Assembly (NCBI GenBank): GCA_020027415.1
Contig: JAHRAW010000035.1
Location: forward strand, 1-6,749
Origin: Gammaproteobacteria bacterium
GTDB lineage: Bacteria > Pseudomonadota > Gammaproteobacteria > Arenicellales > Poriferihabitantaceae
Reading direction: 5' to 3'
DNA length: 6,749 nucleotides
Shown here in pieces: positions 5,132-6,749 of this stretch. The notes below the pieces were generated by a model. It searched no databases, was not told the origin of the DNA, and saw nothing but the letters and a program-made list of their open reading frames with translations. Position numbers and translations under genes: made by a program. Within the stretch, counting starts at the first letter, position 1; every line of letters starts with the position of its first letter.

Positions 5132-5980
5132 TCACCTACGCGCTCGGCGGCGCGCGCCCCACGCAAGCAAGGCTTCAATCGCCGCTTCATCGGTGGGCTG
5201 CTTCGCCACCACGATGTCCGCCGCAACGCCCGCCGTGCGGCAGTAATCCGCCACCCGCTGACTATAAGCGAGCAGCGTGGTTTGTGCGAACAAGGCATGG
5301 TTGCGCGCGCCCAGCGTTTGCCGAAGTGCCTGCACCACCGCCACGCTGCTCGCCATCACCAAATCAATTTGCTTGCCGCGCCAACGTGCCAACACTCGCT
5401 TGAGCGGCAGGTCGGCGACTTGGCGGCGATAACTTTGCACATAGCGAACCCGCGCGCCGCGTGATTCCAACGCCTGCTTGAGCCATTCGCGCCCGCTCTG
5501 CCCGCGGAAAATCAAGATATTTTTTCCGCCGAGCGGGAAGTCGCTAAGTTCCGCCAACAAGCCTTCGCTGTTGATTTGTCGGCGCGGCACAAAATCCACT
5601 TTAATCCCGGCCCGTTCGCATTGGTTTGCGGTTTTCGGACCCACGGCGGCGACTCGCACGGTATGCGGAATTTGCAATTGATGACGCCGCAACGACTCGG
5701 TTATGCCATGCACCGCATGCGCGCTGATCAATACCATCAAATCCACTGCGGCAAGATTGCTGAGCGCGCGCGCCAAAGCCGCAGGGTCGTTGGGCGGCAC
5801 GATATCCAGCAGCGGCAAAACAATCGCTTCGCCGCCGTGCCGTTGGATGCGCGCGCACAGGCGTGCGGCGGGCGCGCACGGTCGGGTGACCAACACGGCG
5901 ATCCCTTGCAACGACTCGGATGCGGGTGCGGATGCAGATGCAGATGCGGATGCAGATGCGGACGCGGTTTCAGTTTGCAT
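5132..5980 (-). CDS. hemD: Uroporphyrinogen-III synthase (HemD)
   Basis: HemD cyclises hydroxymethylbilane while inverting ring D to give uroporphyrinogen III. This 282-residue copy shows the two-lobed fold by its weakly conserved marks. Lobe one begins GIAVLVTRP (26-34), with LMVLISAHAV and later VAAVGPKTANQCERAGI. NILIFRGQSGREWL and VRYVQSYRR lie at the lobe crossover. MASSVAVVQALRQ is the second Ser-x-Ala motif, and the protein ends near PTDEAAIEALLAW. The family is poorly conserved in sequence, but its place directly after hemC makes the call firm. The ATG at 5980 overlaps the end of hemC by 11 bases, with no Shine-Dalgarno sequence, implying translational coupling. The frame is open further upstream, but that part is a shadow of hemC. 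It is odd in having about 25 extra residues before the first strand, mostly an Ala-Ser repeat (residues 6-21). Confidence 0.93.
   Translation of the reverse strand: MQTETASASASASASASAPASESLQGIAVLVTRPCAPAARLCARIQRHGGEAIVLPLLDIVPPNDPAALARALSNLAAVDLMVLISAHAVHGITESLRRHQLQIPHTVRVAAVGPKTANQCERAGIKVDFVPRRQINSEGLLAELSDFPLGGKNILIFRGQSGREWLKQALESRGARVRYVQSYRRQVADLPLKRVLARWRGKQIDLVMASSVAVVQALRQTLGARNHALFAQTTLLAYSQRVADYCRTAGVAADIVVAKQPTDEAAIEALLAWGARRRARR
5918..5965 (-). repeat. Eight-unit hexamer array encoding an Ala-Ser repeat at the HemD N-terminus
   Basis: The plus strand reads as eight RGATGC-like units in exact 6-base register, with three types of single-base variant (GGATGC, AGATGC, and one GGGTGC and one GGACGC). 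On the hemD strand this is seven Ala-Ser dipeptides and one Ala-Pro. It lies between the start codon and the first conserved strand of the enzyme, so length changes should be tolerated and cannot shift the frame. Confidence 0.9.
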
Positions 5981-6749
5981 AAGCGCGCGCCAAAATCTCC
6001 GCGGCGCCTTGGGCGAGCAAATCCTCGGCAACTTGACCGCCGATTTGCGCCGCTGCCGCCGCCGCGCCGCTTTTTTCGCTGCGCAGCACCCGCGAACCAT
6101 CCACCTCGCCGACCAACGCGCGCACGGTAATGGCGTCTTTTTGCAATTCCGCATACGCCGCCAGCGGCACTTGACAGCCGCCGTCCAAGCGTTCATTCAC
6201 CGCCCGTTCGGCGGCAACGCAGACTGCCGACTCGGCATGCTGGAGCGGCTTGAGCAACTCAAGCATGGCAACATCGTCCGCCCGACATTCAATCCCAATC
6301 GCGCCTTGCCCAACCGCCGGCAGGCAAATTTCCGGAGCAAGGTATTCGGTGATGCGGTGTTCAAGTTGCAATCGTTTCAGCCCCGCCGCCGCCAACACAA
6401 TCGCATCCAATTCGCCGCGTTCCAGTTTTTCCAAGCGCGTATTCACATTGCCGCGCAAATTGACCAGCCGCAGGCGCGGAAAGCGCGCGCGGAGTTGGCA
6501 TTGCCGTCGCAAACTGCAGGTGCCGACCACCGCGCCGGGCGGCAACTGGGCGAGGCCGTCAACACGCTTGCAAACCAACACATCGCGCGCCTCCTCCCGC
6601 CGACAGATGGCGGCGATATGCAAGCCGTCCGGCAAGGTAACCGTCACATCTTTCATGGAGTGCACCGCCACATCGGTCTCGCCGCGCAACAACGCCTGCT
6701 CCAACTCTTTTAAGAACAAACCCTTGCCGCCATGCGCGGCTAACGGCGC
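5970..6749 (-). CDS. hemC: Porphobilinogen deaminase (hydroxymethylbilane synthase), 5' end outside window
   Basis: HemC joins four porphobilinogen molecules into the linear tetrapyrrole hydroxymethylbilane in the cytoplasm. The 259 visible residues begin APLAAHGGKGLFLKELE; by alignment in mind with the E. coli enzyme about 50 N-terminal residues lie off the right edge. Visible signatures are VAVHSMKD with the catalytic Asp, SLRRQCQL with two substrate-binding arginines, LRGNVNTRL, LAAAGLKRL, LPAVGQGAIGIECR, and ERAVNERLDGGCQVPLAAYAEL. The last contains the Cys that holds the dipyrromethane cofactor. A TTG at 6719 is inside the conserved core and is not the start. Two positions depart from the common consensus: MKDVT where MKDVP is usual, and GTCSLRR where GTSSLRR is usual. 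The catalytic residues are intact, so it is probably active. It overlaps hemD by 11 bases and is the first visible gene of the operon; its promoter is outside the window. Confidence 0.96.
   Translation of the reverse strand, partial: APLAAHGGKGLFLKELEQALLRGETDVAVHSMKDVTVTLPDGLHIAAICRREEARDVLVCKRVDGLAQLPPGAVVGTCSLRRQCQLRARFPRLRLVNLRGNVNTRLEKLERGELDAIVLAAAGLKRLQLEHRITEYLAPEICLPAVGQGAIGIECRADDVAMLELLKPLQHAESAVCVAAERAVNERLDGGCQVPLAAYAELQKDAITVRALVGEVDGSRVLRSEKSGAAAAAAQIGGQVAEDLLAQGAAEILARAYAN

Noticed and set aside
5981..6196. Upstream extension of the hemD frame
   Set aside because: The added 72 residues are Arg/Cys/Trp-rich and lie wholly within hemC. The ATG at 5980 overlapping the hemC stop is the standard coupled start.
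5703..6713. Long plus-strand open frame (336 codons) opposite hemC and hemD
   Set aside because: It is antisense to well-conserved hemC and hemD. Its product is rich in Arg, Ala and Asp-Ala repeats that mirror the complementary GC-rich codons, so it is a shadow.

Overview
The window looks like the chromosome of a proteobacterium, most likely gammaproteobacterial. The main reason is the haem-pathway run hemC-hemD-hemX-hemY on the minus strand, in the order known from E. coli; the HemX and HemY membrane proteins that follow hemCD are typical of Gamma- and Betaproteobacteria. Composition is fairly GC-rich over the core genes (58% in a hand count of 2461-2520). Several genes start at GTG or lack a clear Shine-Dalgarno sequence and appear to rely on translational coupling. 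I cannot name the genus.

Layout: (1) 1-454, plus strand: the 3' end of an unrecognised gene overlaps by ATGA a short gene that encodes only the C-terminal part (motifs X and I) of a beta-type N4/N6 adenine/cytosine DNA methyltransferase. This end is poorer in GC (about 41% in the first 180 bases) and looks like the edge of an acquired restriction-modification locus. (2) 451-1275, minus strand: mutM (fpg), complete, convergent with the methyltransferase fragment and overlapping it by the four bases TTAA. (3) 1375-2403, plus strand: a [2Fe-2S]/FAD/NAD(P)H oxidoreductase with an N-terminal plant-type ferredoxin domain, divergent from mutM. (4) 2404-2477: a short gap between convergent genes, with no convincing terminator. 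(5) 2478-6749, minus strand: hemY, hemX, hemD and the 3' part of hemC, read from right to left as one probable operon.

HemC makes hydroxymethylbilane from four porphobilinogens and HemD closes it to uroporphyrinogen III, the common precursor of haem, sirohaem and related tetrapyrroles. HemX and HemY are inner-membrane companions with no settled catalytic role. MutM and the reductase are separate housekeeping or redox functions.

The most unusual feature is not a gene. The hem operon carries several tandem short repeats whose units are 6, 9 or 12 bp: an Ala-Ser repeat at the start of hemD, a telomere-like GGTTTG hexamer array between hemD and hemX, and 12-bp repeats at the start, in the coiled coil and at the extreme end of hemX. 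Within genes all keep the reading frame. I saw no RNA gene, CRISPR array or insertion sequence, and no stretch over 300 bases is without a gene.
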